From assembly GCA_000690595.2 (NCBI GenBank), contig JHUT02000002.1:1-64000 (forward strand): a stretch of DNA of 64,000 nt, in the 5' to 3' direction. Position numbers and translations under genes: made by a program. The notes beneath the pieces were generated by a model. That model searched no databases, had not been told where the DNA came from, and was given only the letters and a program-made list of their open reading frames with translations. Shown here one piece after another: positions 47,228 to 56,345 of the stretch; within the stretch, counting starts at the first letter, position 1, and every line of letters starts with the position of its first letter. The DNA is from Natrinema mahii. GTDB lineage: Archaea > Halobacteriota > Halobacteria > Halobacteriales > Natrialbaceae.

Positions 47228-47674
47228 ATGCCAGATAATAACACTCACGACTCGACCGACGACCGAACCGTTACGGACGGTGGCGTGGCCGGCCAAGCGG
47301 GCCAGGCCCACCGAAACACCGACTACCTCAGCTCGGAGGTGAACCTGCTGAACCCGAGTACCCAGTTCATGCGCGATCACCTGCGCATCGTCTGGACGGG
47401 CTTTGTCATCTGGGTCCTCGCGGTGTGGGGCCCGGTGACGGCGACGTACCTGGCGACCGACGCGATGACGGTCGAGATGCCGGTACTGGGCTTCCCGCTG
47501 CACTACTTCCTGGTCGCCTTCGGCGCGCCGACCAGCGCCTTGCTCCTGTCGTTCTGGTACTCGCGCAAGCGCGACGCGTTAGACGAGAAGTACGGCATCG
47601 ACCACGCGTCCGTCGAGAGCGCCGGTCACGAGAGCGGTGACGCGACGGCCGCCGACGGGGGGATCGACGAATGA
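47228..47674 (+). CDS. DUF4212 small subunit of a sodium/solute symporter
   Basis: A 148-residue protein with two predicted membrane helices (residues ~56-78 and ~90-115) and the DUF4212 pattern LRIVWTGFVIWVLAVWG followed by FPLHYFLVAFGAP and WYSRKRDALDEKYGID. The family is known as the small partner of VC_2705-type symporters. It overlaps the large subunit gene by four bases. The 60-residue N-terminus is hydrophilic and includes a VTDGGVAGQAGQ stretch. Confidence 0.9.
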   Translation: MPDNNTHDSTDDRTVTDGGVAGQAGQAHRNTDYLSSEVNLLNPSTQFMRDHLRIVWTGFVIWVLAVWGPVTATYLATDAMTVEMPVLGFPLHYFLVAFGAPTSALLLSFWYSRKRDALDEKYGIDHASVESAGHESGDATAADGGIDE

Positions 47675-49362
47675 CGGGCGCTGCGACCGTTCCGCTACAG
47701 GAGAGTCTCCTGCCGGAAGCGCTCGACATCTCGTTCAAGCTCATCCCGGCGATTCTGGTGATCGGGATGCTGGGGTTGTTCCTGGCCATCGGCTTCGTCT
47801 TCCGTGTTGCCGATACCGAGGACATGTGGGTCGCCGGCCGGTCGATCGGGAACGTCGAGAACGGGATGGCGATCGGTGCCAACTGGATGTCGGCGGCGTC
47901 CTATCTCGGGATGGCGGCCTCGATCGCACTGGCCGGCTTCTACGGGCTGGTGTACGTCGTCGGCTGGACGACGGGCTATTTCATCCTGCTGATCTTCATG
48001 GCCGCACAGCTGCGCCGGTTCGGGAAGTACACCGCGCCGGACTTCGTCGGCGACCGCTTCAACTCCGACAGCGCACGCGCCATCGCAGCCGTGACGACGT
48101 TCCTCATCGGGTTCGTCTACGCCATCGGGCAGGCGAAGGGGATGGCCCTGGTCGGCCTGTACATCTTCGGTGACTACGGCGGCCTCATCCCCGGCCTCGA
48201 CGGCTACCAGGTGATGGTCGTCGCCATGATGGTCATCACCGTCGGCTACCTGACGCTGTCGGGCATGATGGGCGCGACCAAGAATCAGGCCGTCCAGTAT
48301 GTCATCCTCATCCTGGCGTTCGTGGTCGGGCTGTTCGTCGTCGGCTACACGAACGGCTACTCGACGGTGTTGCCCCAGCTCGAGTACGGCATGCTGATCG
48401 ACGACCTCGGCAGCGAGTTCAGCGAACCGTTCGCGACCTCGAGTTACTACCTGTGGGTCGCAACGACGTTCTCGCTGATCGTCGGGACCTGCGGACTGCC
48501 CCACGTGCTGGTGCGGTTCTACACGGTCGAGAGCGAACGGACGGCTCGCTGGTCGACCGTCTGGGGGCTGTTCTTCATCTGCATCCTGTACTGGAGCGCC
48601 CCCGCGTTCGCGGCGTTCGGGACGGACCTGTACACGCAAAACGTCGGCGCGACCTACGGTGACCCCGGCATGACCGGGGCGGCCAGCGAGGTCATCGTCG
48701 TGCTGGCGGCCCAGCTGTCGGCCCTGCCACAGTGGTTCGTCGGCATCGTCGCCGCTGGCGGGATTGCCGCGGCCATCGCGACGGTCGCCGGCCTCTTCAT
48801 CGCCGGCTCGTCGGCGATCAGCCACGACATCTACACGAACATCATCAACGAGGACGCGACCCAGCGCCAGCAGATCCTGGTCGGTCGCCTCTCGATCGTC
48901 GCGCTCGGCGTGCTGACGACGCTGGCCGCGCTCGACCCCGCGTCGTCGATCGCCGCGCTCGTCGGCTACGCGTTCGCGCTGGCCGGCTCCGTGCTGTTCC
49001 CGATGTTCTTCCTCGGCATGTGGTGGGAGAACGCCAACCGCCCCGGCGCACTCGCGGGGATGACCACCGGGCTGGTCGGCTGGTCGATCCCGATGATCAA
49101 CGAGATCGTCCCGACCTACGTCTCCTCGCTCGAGGCCCCGCTGTCGGCGGGGCTGGCACAGTGGATGCCGGCGATCGGCTCGGCGCTGATCACCCTGCCG
49201 GTCGTGTTCATCATCACCATCGCCGTCTCGCTGGTGACCGAGGAGCCGGACATCGAGACCAAGCGGGTCGTCCGGCAGTGTCACAGCCCCGAACCGATGG
49301 GCCAGCAACAGACCGCCGAAGACGTCGTGACCGACGGGGGCGAGACCCCCGCGGACGACTGA
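47671..49362 (+). CDS. sodium/solute symporter (VC_2705/ActP-like), large subunit
   Basis: A 563-residue SSS-family protein with about 13 membrane segments. It has the opening VADTEDMWVAGRSIGNVENGMAIG, the GANWMSAASYLGM helix and VLVRFYTVESERTARWS, a hallmark SSS signature. The pairing with DUF4212 and its place after acs2 suggest acetate or a similar short-chain acid as substrate. The C-terminal tail ends in VTDGGETPADD, acidic and cytoplasmic. Confidence 0.9.
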   Translation: MTGAATVPLQESLLPEALDISFKLIPAILVIGMLGLFLAIGFVFRVADTEDMWVAGRSIGNVENGMAIGANWMSAASYLGMAASIALAGFYGLVYVVGWTTGYFILLIFMAAQLRRFGKYTAPDFVGDRFNSDSARAIAAVTTFLIGFVYAIGQAKGMALVGLYIFGDYGGLIPGLDGYQVMVVAMMVITVGYLTLSGMMGATKNQAVQYVILILAFVVGLFVVGYTNGYSTVLPQLEYGMLIDDLGSEFSEPFATSSYYLWVATTFSLIVGTCGLPHVLVRFYTVESERTARWSTVWGLFFICILYWSAPAFAAFGTDLYTQNVGATYGDPGMTGAASEVIVVLAAQLSALPQWFVGIVAAGGIAAAIATVAGLFIAGSSAISHDIYTNIINEDATQRQQILVGRLSIVALGVLTTLAALDPASSIAALVGYAFALAGSVLFPMFFLGMWWENANRPGALAGMTTGLVGWSIPMINEIVPTYVSSLEAPLSAGLAQWMPAIGSALITLPVVFIITIAVSLVTEEPDIETKRVVRQCHSPEPMGQQQTAEDVVTDGGETPADD

Positions 49363-49366
49363 ATCC

Positions 49367-49825
49367 ATGTACGATCGAATACTCGTTCCGACCGACGGTA
49401 GCGATACGGCCGAACTGGCGGTCGAGCACGCGCTCGATCTCGCCGAACAGTACGGGGCCGAGGTACACGCCCTGTACGTGGTCGATACCAACGCGATGAG
49501 TCTCAGCCTCGGTGGCGAACAGCTCGACCGCATCGAGCAGGGCCACTACGGCGAGATGGCCGAAGTACGCGAGCGTGCCGAAAGCGCCACGGGCTACGTG
49601 GCCGACCGCGCCCGCGAACTGGGGATCGACACCGTCGAACACGTGTCGGCGGGCCGACCCCACGACATGATCGCCAACTACGTCGCGGACAACGACATCG
49701 ACCTCGTCGTTATGGGATCGCACGGACGCACCGGCGTCCGCCGGGCGCTGCTCGGGAGCGTGACCGAACGGACGCTCCGGTCGACCCGCGCGCCGGTACT
49801 CGTCATCGACGCCGACGAGGAATAA
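49367..49825 (+). CDS. universal stress protein, ATP-binding type
   Basis: A 152-residue UspA protein beginning MYDRILVPTDGSDTAELAVEH with the ATP motif GSHGRTGVRRALLGSVTERTL. It starts four bases after the stop of the symporter gene, which links it to the acetate transport operon. In other haloarchaea Usp proteins often follow transporters; a regulatory role on the carrier is possible but not shown. Confidence 0.92.
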   Translation: MYDRILVPTDGSDTAELAVEHALDLAEQYGAEVHALYVVDTNAMSLSLGGEQLDRIEQGHYGEMAEVRERAESATGYVADRARELGIDTVEHVSAGRPHDMIANYVADNDIDLVVMGSHGRTGVRRALLGSVTERTLRSTRAPVLVIDADEE

Positions 49826-49940
49826 CGCGCCTCGAGACTCGTTTTTTGACCGTTCAACGAGTAGTGACGGCCATACCGACGCCGTCGCTGCGAGCGAAGG
49901 AAGAACGATAGTGGGGCCGTCGCCGATACCGATCGCGGAG

Positions 49941-50162
49941 CTACCGGTCCCGCTGTCGGACCGCCAGTTCGGCGTTCCACATGAACCCGAAGTAGGCGAC
50001 GATCCCCGCGAGCATGAGCATGTAGTACACCCAGGTCGGCGGCTCGAGGAAGTAGGCGACGACCTCGACCAGCGTCACCCAGACGACCGCGAACGCGAGG
50101 TCGGTCAGGATTCCCCACCGCTCCTCGCGGGCGGTCCGCAGCCACTCGCCGGCCCCTGTCAT
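49941..50162 (-). CDS. small two-helix membrane protein, 73 aa
   Basis: A 73-residue protein with two hydrophobic helices (about residues 20-38 and 43-61) joined by a short loop with EPPTW, and charged ends. The family is not recognised. ATG 50162 is used. It has ordinary haloarchaeal codon use, which favours a real gene. The cupin gene upstream on the same strand is separated by about 65 bp. Confidence 0.65.
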   Translation of the reverse strand: MTGAGEWLRTAREERWGILTDLAFAVVWVTLVEVVAYFLEPPTWVYYMLMLAGIVAYFGFMWNAELAVRQRDR

Positions 50163-50227
50163 CGGCCGCTCACCCGACGGTCGAATCCGTTCATCGTGTG
50201 GTACGTTCGCAGGGTCGCGGAAAAAGC

Positions 50228-50716
50228 CTATCGACGCTCGTCTCCCGCCCAGTACTCGACCTCGTCGTCGAGGGCGTAGTAGCCCTCGAGCGATCGCTCG
50301 TCCCGACCGCCCGGCGGCGACCCGACGTAGATCCCGAATGTCTCCATCTCGGGATAGACCGTGACGTCGGGCTCGTTCATCGTCGACATCGCCAGGTACC
50401 GCAGCGTTTCGTCGCCGTCGTTGACCACCCTGTGCCCGCCCGACTCGTCGGCCGGGAAGGTCGCGTAGTCGCCGGCTTCGAGGGACTCGAGGCCGTCTTC
50501 GGTCTTGAGTTTCCCATCGCCCGCCAGCACGTAGATCGCCTCCTCGTTGGCGGTGTGGTAGTGATAGGGCCACGACCGCTCCCCGGGCGGGAGTTCGTAG
50601 AGACTACAGCCGATGTCGTCGGCGTCGACGGCGTTCGAGAGTTCTTTCCGGCGGAAGGTGGCTTCCTCACGGTCGTACTCCCTCCAGTCGATGTCGCTCT
50701 CGTTGACCTTCTCCAT
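50228..50716 (-). CDS. cupin-domain protein
   Basis: A 162-residue single-domain cupin. The first motif is seen as YHYHTANEEAIYVLAGDGKL (two His and Glu as metal ligands), and the second as FPADESGGHRVVNDGDETLRY with the third His. Many such cupins are isomerases or metal-dependent sensors; here the function is unknown. A TATA element (AGTATAATAT at 50741-50750) lies about 30 nt upstream on the minus strand. Confidence 0.85.
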   Translation of the reverse strand: MEKVNESDIDWREYDREEATFRRKELSNAVDADDIGCSLYELPPGERSWPYHYHTANEEAIYVLAGDGKLKTEDGLESLEAGDYATFPADESGGHRVVNDGDETLRYLAMSTMNEPDVTVYPEMETFGIYVGSPPGGRDERSLEGYYALDDEVEYWAGDERR

Positions 50717-50740
50717 GTCCGGGTACCGACGCTCGTTAAC

Positions 50741-50889
50741 AGTATAATATTTCCCGGGACGCGAACCGCCTCGGGTGAGTACTGATCCGGGCTCGAGAGG
50801 TGGACGAGGCGATAGTCAGATGCAGTCCAGCATCCGCGAACGAAGTGAGCGGTTCACCGAGCGCGCCGTCGGCGCGCTCGGCCTTTTTT
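50741..50889 (+). ncRNA. possible short non-coding RNA with intrinsic terminator-like hairpin
   Basis: No protein is convincing in 50717-50994. On the plus strand a quasi-palindromic TATA (50741-50750) is followed about 110 bp later by CGAGCGCGCC-GTC-GGCGCGCTCG at 50858-50880 and TTTTTT at 50884-50889, the form of a terminator, although no plus-strand gene precedes it. A second perfect hairpin GGCTCGCC-GAA-GGCGAGCC is at 50912-50930. A short transcript of roughly 115 nt is one reading; a chain of repetitive hairpins common in haloarchaeal gaps is the other. Confidence 0.25.
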
Positions 50890-50994
50890 CATCGAAGTTT
50901 TTGCGTCGAGAGGCTCGCCGAAGGCGAGCCCGAGGCGTAAAAAGTTCGGTGGGAAAACGAAACCCCCTAACCCCGCCCGAGCGTGGGAACGGGC

Positions 50995-51552
50995 ATGCAC
51001 GACGACAGCGAGGTCGCCGTCCTCCGACTCGGTCACCGGCCCGGACGTGACGACCGGATGACCACCCACGTCGGCCTGACCGCACGGGCGCTGGGGGCCG
51101 ACCGCGTGATCTTTCCCGACAACGCCGGCCAGTCGCTCGAGACGGTCACGGACATCACCGACCGCTTCGGCGGCCCCTTCGAGGCCGAACTCACCGCGGG
51201 CCCACAGGGGGTCATCCGCAACTGGGAGGGCCGGGTCGTCCACCTCACGATGTACGGCGAGCGCGTCCAGGACGTCGAGGACGAGATCCGGGCGGCCCAC
51301 GGCGACGCGGGCGAGTCGCTCCTGCTGGTCGTCGGCTCCGAGAAGGTTCCCTTCGACGTCTACGAGGAAGCCGACTGGAACGTCGGCGTCACCAACCAGC
51401 CCCACTCCGAAGTGGCCGGGCTGGCGGTCTTTCTCGACCGCCTGTTCGAGGGCCGGGAACTCGAACAAGAGTGGGACGACGCCGACCGACGCGTGATCCC
51501 CAAGGAAACGGGCAAGCGCGTGGAATCGGCGGATTCGGACGCCGAAGAGTAA
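50995..51552 (+). CDS. trm56: tRNA (cytidine(56)-2'-O)-methyltransferase
   Basis: A 185-residue SPOUT-class methyltransferase matching archaeal Trm56, which methylates C56 in the T-loop of most archaeal tRNAs. Visible are VAVLRLGHRPGRDDRMTTHVGLTARALGA at the start (in parts), the SPOUT knot LLLVVGSEKVPFDVYEEADWNV and VTNQPHSEVAGLAVFLDR near the end. The ATG at 50995 gives the family's usual start; the frame extends four codons upstream with no support. Confidence 0.92.
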   Translation: MHDDSEVAVLRLGHRPGRDDRMTTHVGLTARALGADRVIFPDNAGQSLETVTDITDRFGGPFEAELTAGPQGVIRNWEGRVVHLTMYGERVQDVEDEIRAAHGDAGESLLLVVGSEKVPFDVYEEADWNVGVTNQPHSEVAGLAVFLDRLFEGRELEQEWDDADRRVIPKETGKRVESADSDAEE

Positions 51553-51606
51553 GCGAGCCAAGCGCCGACGATCCGTGAGGGCCGCGACACCGCTTGATCG
51601 CCGTCC

Positions 51607-52260
51607 TCAGCCGCTCGAGTTGAGCAACCGAACCGGTCGGACGAGCCGCCCCCATACCAGCCCCAGCGCCGTCCGGACGGCCGCGAGGATGCCGGTCTCG
51701 TCCTCGTTCAGGACGTAGCCGTTGCCGACCCGTTCGATCGGGCTCGAGCCGTCGTGGGTCTCGAGTACCCGCTCGAAGTCCTCCTCCATGAGTCCGGTTC
51801 GGTCGCAGATTTCCGTCTTCGTGAGCGGCCGGTCGGCCTCCTGTAGTTCCTCGAGGAGCCAGCGACTGTGGAGCGCGACGAGGTGGAACTCCTCGTCGGT
51901 CAGTTCGTCCTCGTCGGTCCCGGAACCGCCGTTGGTCCGTCGTGCGGACAGCCCGTCGAGACAGATCCAGCAGCCAGCCGCCAGTAACGCGCCAGCGAGC
52001 CAGTGGTGTCCCTTTCGTAACTGCACGATACCTGCGGTGACGGCGACCAGACCGAAACCGATCCAGGCGAGCGCCGGGTCGACGTCGAACCTGTCGAACG
52101 CGGCCTCGACCAGCGGCACGCCGATCACGCTTCCGAGGATCGCTCCGAGAACGCTCGCATTGACGTCGAGAACGACGACCGCCCCTGCGGCGACGACGAC
52201 GGCGACGATCTCCCCGGAGCCGATCCGGTCGGCGAGACGGGCGACTTCCTCCGGGACCAT
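51607..52260 (-). CDS. membrane protein with C-terminal winged-helix domain
   Basis: A 217-residue protein. The first ~110 residues contain three or four hydrophobic helices. After a linker (RTNGGSGTDEDELTDEE), residues ~135-195 look like a winged helix-turn-helix (LLEELQEADRPLTKTEICDRTGLMEEDFERVL). Membrane-tethered DNA-binding proteins of this design are frequent in haloarchaea, but the target is unknown. ATG 52260 is used; it diverges from the acyl-CoA ligase gene with a 127-bp shared gap. Confidence 0.75.
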   Translation of the reverse strand: MVPEEVARLADRIGSGEIVAVVVAAGAVVVLDVNASVLGAILGSVIGVPLVEAAFDRFDVDPALAWIGFGLVAVTAGIVQLRKGHHWLAGALLAAGCWICLDGLSARRTNGGSGTDEDELTDEEFHLVALHSRWLLEELQEADRPLTKTEICDRTGLMEEDFERVLETHDGSSPIERVGNGYVLNEDETGILAAVRTALGLVWGRLVRPVRLLNSSG

Positions 52261-52387
52261 GTATTGAGAGTCCAACACGACTGCTCCTAAATCTAGCGCT
52301 TTTGGCGGCCCGGACGGGCCGGCTTGCGCTCGAGTCACGACTGTAAGAGAGATACAATTTTAAACATGGGATTCGGTATCACGATTC

Positions 52388-53965
52388 ATGGACCTGGAAG
52401 CGGTCGACGAATCCGCCCTCGCGGGCAACGTCGCGACACTGTTCGACCAGACGGCGGCCCACCACGGGGACGCACAGGCGATGGAACACCACGGCCGACG
52501 CTGGACCCACGCCGAGGTCCGGGACTGGACCGCCGAACTCGCCGGCGGCTTTCACGACCTCGGCCTCGAGCCCGGCGACCGCGCGCTGCTTTTCCTGCCG
52601 AACTGTCCGCAGTACCTGATCGCCTCGATCGGCGCGTTCAAGGCCGGCGTCGAGATTTCGCCGGTCAACCCCCAGTACAAGCGCCGCGAAGTGGCCTACC
52701 AGCTCGAGGACACGGACGCGGGCGCGATCGTCACCCACCCAGCGCTGCGGGAGGTCGTCGACGAGGCGATCGAAGACGCCGGGATGGACCCGGAGATCAT
52801 CACCATTCAAAGCGAGGACTGGCCCCGCGATTCCGAAGACCACGCCTTCGAGGAGCTGCGCGGCGAGCCGACCATGGTCGAGCGCGCGGACGACGACGTC
52901 GCCCTGTTGCCCTACACCTCCGGGACGACCGGCGATCCGAAGGGCGTCCAGCTCACTCACGAGAACACGCGGGCCCAGCTCATGTGGCCCCTGACCGCCT
53001 CGAACGTCGACGTCGAGCCCGAGAACGTCCGCAGTCTGACCTGGCTCCCGCTCTATCACATCACCGGCTTCACCCACACTGCGCTCCAGCCGCTGGTCGG
53101 CGGCGGCCGGCTCTACTTCCGCAGCGCCCTCGAGTGGGACGCCCAGGAGTGTCTGCAACTCATCGAGGACGAGGAGATCACCCACTACGTCGGCGTGACG
53201 ACGATGTACGCCGACATGGTCGCGTCCGACGACTTCGGCGAGTACGATCTCTCGAGCCTCGAGTCGGCCTCGGAGGGCGGCGCGAAGCTCTCGCCGTCGG
53301 TCCAGGAACGGTTCGAGGCGGTCGCCGGCGTCGACATCTCGGAGGGGTACGGCCTCACGGAGACCCACGGCGCAACCCACACCCAGAGCGGGTCGACCTT
53401 CGGCCTGCAACACGGGACGATCGGCCAGCCCCTCCGGATGACCGACTGCAAGATCGTCGACGGATCGGGCGACGAAGTCGCTCCCGGCGAGGAGGGCGAA
53501 CTCGTCGTCCGCGGCCCCCAGGTCATGAAGGGGTATCTCAACATGCCCCGGGCGACCGAGGCGGCCTTTACCGAGAACGGCTACTTCCGGACCGGCGACA
53601 TCGCTCGCCGCGACGGGAACAACTACTACGAGATCGTCGACCGGAAGAAACACATGATCAACACCGCCGGCTACAACGTCTACCCCAGCGAACTCGAGAA
53701 CCTACTGCTGGAACACGAGGCCGTCGCGGACGCCGCCGTCGTCGGGATTCCGGACGAGCGGCGCAACGAGGTGCCGAAGGCATTCATCGTGCCCGCCGAG
53801 GGTGTCGAACCCGGCAGCGACGTGACCGCCGACGAGTTACAGGAGTTCTGTCTCGCCGAGGTCGCCGAGTACAAACACCCTCGCGAGGTCGAGTTCATCG
53901 AGGAACTGCCCCGCACGACCTCGGGGAAGATCCAGAAGTACAAGCTCGAGGACGGCGAGGAGTAG
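52388..53965 (+). CDS. long/medium-chain acyl-CoA ligase (AMP-forming)
   Basis: A 525-residue member of the ANL superfamily. The P-loop LPYTSGTTGDPKGVQLTH is at about residue 175, the adenylate motif GYGLTETHGATHTQ near 320, FRTGDIARRD near 400 and the terminal Lys in TTSGKIQKYKL. It activates a fatty or aromatic acid to its CoA ester; the chain length cannot be read. The neighbouring MBL hydrolase is transcribed toward it from the other side. Confidence 0.88.
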   Translation: MDLEAVDESALAGNVATLFDQTAAHHGDAQAMEHHGRRWTHAEVRDWTAELAGGFHDLGLEPGDRALLFLPNCPQYLIASIGAFKAGVEISPVNPQYKRREVAYQLEDTDAGAIVTHPALREVVDEAIEDAGMDPEIITIQSEDWPRDSEDHAFEELRGEPTMVERADDDVALLPYTSGTTGDPKGVQLTHENTRAQLMWPLTASNVDVEPENVRSLTWLPLYHITGFTHTALQPLVGGGRLYFRSALEWDAQECLQLIEDEEITHYVGVTTMYADMVASDDFGEYDLSSLESASEGGAKLSPSVQERFEAVAGVDISEGYGLTETHGATHTQSGSTFGLQHGTIGQPLRMTDCKIVDGSGDEVAPGEEGELVVRGPQVMKGYLNMPRATEAAFTENGYFRTGDIARRDGNNYYEIVDRKKHMINTAGYNVYPSELENLLLEHEAVADAAVVGIPDERRNEVPKAFIVPAEGVEPGSDVTADELQEFCLAEVAEYKHPREVEFIEELPRTTSGKIQKYKLEDGEE

Positions 53966-53986
53966 TCGGCGTCGCTTCCCGCGTCC

Positions 53987-54982
53987 TCACGCGAGTTCGT
54001 AGTATCTGACGCCGTCTTCCGTTTCGTACGTTACCGCACCTTCTCGCTCGAGCGTGCCAAGCGCCCCGAGCGTGTCGAGCAGCGGGGCCATGTGCCGAAC
54101 CGTCCCGACACGTTGTTCGGCGATCGCCAGCGGGCTCGCGGGCCCGACGGCCGCGGCGGCCTCTCGGGTCTCCTCGAGCAGCGTGTCCAGCCGATCGCGC
54201 GTGGTCTCGATGACCGCTTGCGGCCCCTCGAAGACGGGGCCGTGGCCCGGGAAGACGACCGTCGCGTCCGTCGCGGACAGTCGGTCCATCGCCTCGTAGT
54301 AGGCATCGACCGCCCCATCGGCACCGCGATCGAGGCCAACCTGGAAGGCGCCGGCGCGGAACGGCTCGATGAGCGCGTCACCGGAAAACAGCACCGTCGT
54401 CCCTCCGACGGTCGTCTCGAGACAGAGGTGATCGACCGCGTGACCCGGCGTCGCGAACGTCTCGAACTCCCGACCGCCGATCGCGACCGTCGCGTCGGGC
54501 TCGATCTCGCGGGCGGTCTCGGGCTCGATCAGCCGCCGGTCGCGCCGTAGCTCCTCGAGTTCCTCCGCAACGATCTCGTCGCGCTTCTCCCCGTCGTAGC
54601 CCGCCGCCGTCGTCATCTCCGCAAAGCCCTCGCGGGCGGTCTCGAGATCGCGCTCGAGTCGCGACAGCGACCGCGACGGCACGTGGACGGTCGCGCCGGC
54701 CGCCCGGAGGACGGGCAACTGGCCGATATGGTCGCTGTGGACGTGGGTCACGACGACGTGGTCGACGTCTGCCGGTTCGTAGCCGGCCGCGGCCAGCCCC
54801 TCGCGCAGTTCCGCCTCGCCGGCGTCGTCCGGTGCGCCCGCGTCGAACAGGATCGTCTCCTCGCCCTCGAGCAGATAGGCGGCGACGTGTTTGGGCGGCC
54901 AGGGGACGTCGAACTCGAGGCGATGGATCCGGTCGTGGGCGCGGTCGGCTCGGATGGCTCCGCAGGAGGCATCGGCAGTCAT
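53987..54982 (-). CDS. MBL-fold metallo-hydrolase with C-terminal winged-helix-like segment
   Basis: A 331-residue protein. The metal site is clear: VVVTHVHSDHIGQLP (H-x-H-x-D-H) near residue 75, further His in TPGHAVDHL and the FSGDALIEP Asp. Residues ~265-331 form an extra domain with a short winged-helix look (LDTLGALGTLEREGAVTYE). This resembles the lactamase-B group that includes LACTB2-like thioesterases or nucleases. ATG 54982 is preferred to an ATG six codons upstream. It converges on the acyl-CoA ligase and diverges from tfe. Confidence 0.85.
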   Translation of the reverse strand: MTADASCGAIRADRAHDRIHRLEFDVPWPPKHVAAYLLEGEETILFDAGAPDDAGEAELREGLAAAGYEPADVDHVVVTHVHSDHIGQLPVLRAAGATVHVPSRSLSRLERDLETAREGFAEMTTAAGYDGEKRDEIVAEELEELRRDRRLIEPETAREIEPDATVAIGGREFETFATPGHAVDHLCLETTVGGTTVLFSGDALIEPFRAGAFQVGLDRGADGAVDAYYEAMDRLSATDATVVFPGHGPVFEGPQAVIETTRDRLDTLLEETREAAAAVGPASPLAIAEQRVGTVRHMAPLLDTLGALGTLEREGAVTYETEDGVRYYELA

Positions 54983-55142
54983 TGTCCTGAGAAGTGCCAC
55001 CCAGCCACATAAACGTCGCGCCCGAACGCGCCGACGGCGTTCCGGTTCGTCGCAGTCGCGGTGGAATTTACCGCGACTCGGCCGATCGGCAGCGCAGGGC
55101 AGTTGGCAAGACTTAATGGCGTCATGCCGTTACATGGAGGTA

Positions 55143-55667
55143 ATGGCTTTTGAGGATCTGCTCGAGGACCCGGTAATCCAGAAATATTTGCACGAGCTGG
55201 TCGGTCCCAAGGGGATGCCCGTCGCGGCGGCACCGCCGGACGGGGAAGTGACCGACGAGGAGCTCGCCGAGGAACTCGACCTCGAGTTGAACGACGTGCG
55301 GCGCGCGCTGTTCATTCTCTACGAGAACGATCTCGCCACGTATCGGCGACTGCGCGACGAGGACTCGGGGTGGCTGACCTACCTCTGGACCTTCGAGTAC
55401 GACAACATTCCGGAGAACCTAGAGGAGGAGATGTACCGGCTGCGCGAGGCCTTAGACGAGCGCCGGGAGTACGAGCGCAACCACGAGTTCTACCTCTGTG
55501 AGATCTGTTCCATCCGCTTCGAGTTCGGCGAGGCGATGGACTTCGGCTTCGAGTGCCCCGAATGCGGCTCGCCGCTGGAATCGATGGACAACGACCGACT
55601 GGTCAACGCGATGGACGACCGCCTCGACGCGCTCGAGGACGAACTCAACATCGACGCGGACGCCTAA
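55143..55667 (+). CDS. tfe: archaeal transcription factor E (TFE, TFIIE-alpha homologue)
   Basis: A 174-residue TFE. The N-terminal winged helix covers ~1-90 (DEELAEELDLELNDVRRALFILYENDL), and the C-terminal zinc ribbon has C-x-x-C pairs in LCEICSIRF and FECPECGSPLE. TFE helps open promoters with RNA polymerase, TBP and TFB. The ATG at 55143 is chosen for the conserved MAFEDLLEDP start, although ATG 55134 is in frame. The stop overlaps the DUF2110 start by one base (TAATG), and the pair is conserved in haloarchaea. Confidence 0.95.
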   Translation: MAFEDLLEDPVIQKYLHELVGPKGMPVAAAPPDGEVTDEELAEELDLELNDVRRALFILYENDLATYRRLRDEDSGWLTYLWTFEYDNIPENLEEEMYRLREALDERREYERNHEFYLCEICSIRFEFGEAMDFGFECPECGSPLESMDNDRLVNAMDDRLDALEDELNIDADA

Positions 55668-56344
55668 TGGTCGTACTCGCAACCAAACTGTACGTCGAGG
55701 GCGAGGCCCGCGAGCGGGCGCTGGACTCGCTGCGCTCGCTGGTCGGCAACGAGATCGGCGACCTCGATGTCGAGTTCGAGGTCGGCGTGCGCCACGACGA
55801 CTTCCCGTCGGTGACGGTCGAGGGCGACGACGCCACCGTCGCGCGAAACGTCCTCCGCGAGGAGTTCGGCGAGATCGTTCCCGATCTCGAGCCCGGCGAG
55901 ACCTACGTCGGCACCCTCGAATCGTGGGACGACGACGGATTCGTCCTCGACGCGGGACAGGGCGACGGCGTCCGGATCCCGACCGACGAACTCGGGCTCG
56001 GCCCGGGGTCGGCGACGCAGATCCGCGAACGGTACGGGCTGGTCCAGCATCTCCCGCTCCGGTTCGTGTACGGTGGCGACGACCCGTCCCGGCTCGCCGA
56101 CGCCGAACAGGACCGCCTCTACGAGTGGACCCGCGGCGACGGCCGGCTCAACGTCAACAGCGCGACCCGCGCGGAGGTGCGGGCCACGCTCAACCGCGCC
56201 GGCCACGCCCAGGACTACGTCACCGTCGAACGGCTCGGCCTGCTCGAGCAGAGCGTAATCTGTCCCGAAGACACCGATCCGCCGGGACTGCTCGCGAGCG
56301 TCGGCGAGTACCTCCCGGCCGAACTCCGCTGTGTCGTTCCCTAG
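55667..56344 (+). CDS. DUF2110-family protein
   Basis: A 225-residue protein matching DUF2110, an archaeal family of unknown function found beside tfe. It opens VVLATKLYVEGEARERALDSL and has SWDDDGFVLDAGQG and GDGRLNVNSATRAEVRATLNRAG, the latter recalling a helix-hairpin-helix or OB-like region. A link with transcription or translation is likely from context only. It is one base overlapping with tfe and followed directly by the DUF5803 gene. Confidence 0.85.
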   Translation: MVVLATKLYVEGEARERALDSLRSLVGNEIGDLDVEFEVGVRHDDFPSVTVEGDDATVARNVLREEFGEIVPDLEPGETYVGTLESWDDDGFVLDAGQGDGVRIPTDELGLGPGSATQIRERYGLVQHLPLRFVYGGDDPSRLADAEQDRLYEWTRGDGRLNVNSATRAEVRATLNRAGHAQDYVTVERLGLLEQSVICPEDTDPPGLLASVGEYLPAELRCVVP

Positions 56345-56345
56345 C

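Noticed and set aside
50775..51050. 91-codon plus-strand frame before trm56
   Set aside because: It runs through two hairpins and overlaps the trm56 start; composition is Arg-rich and atypical.
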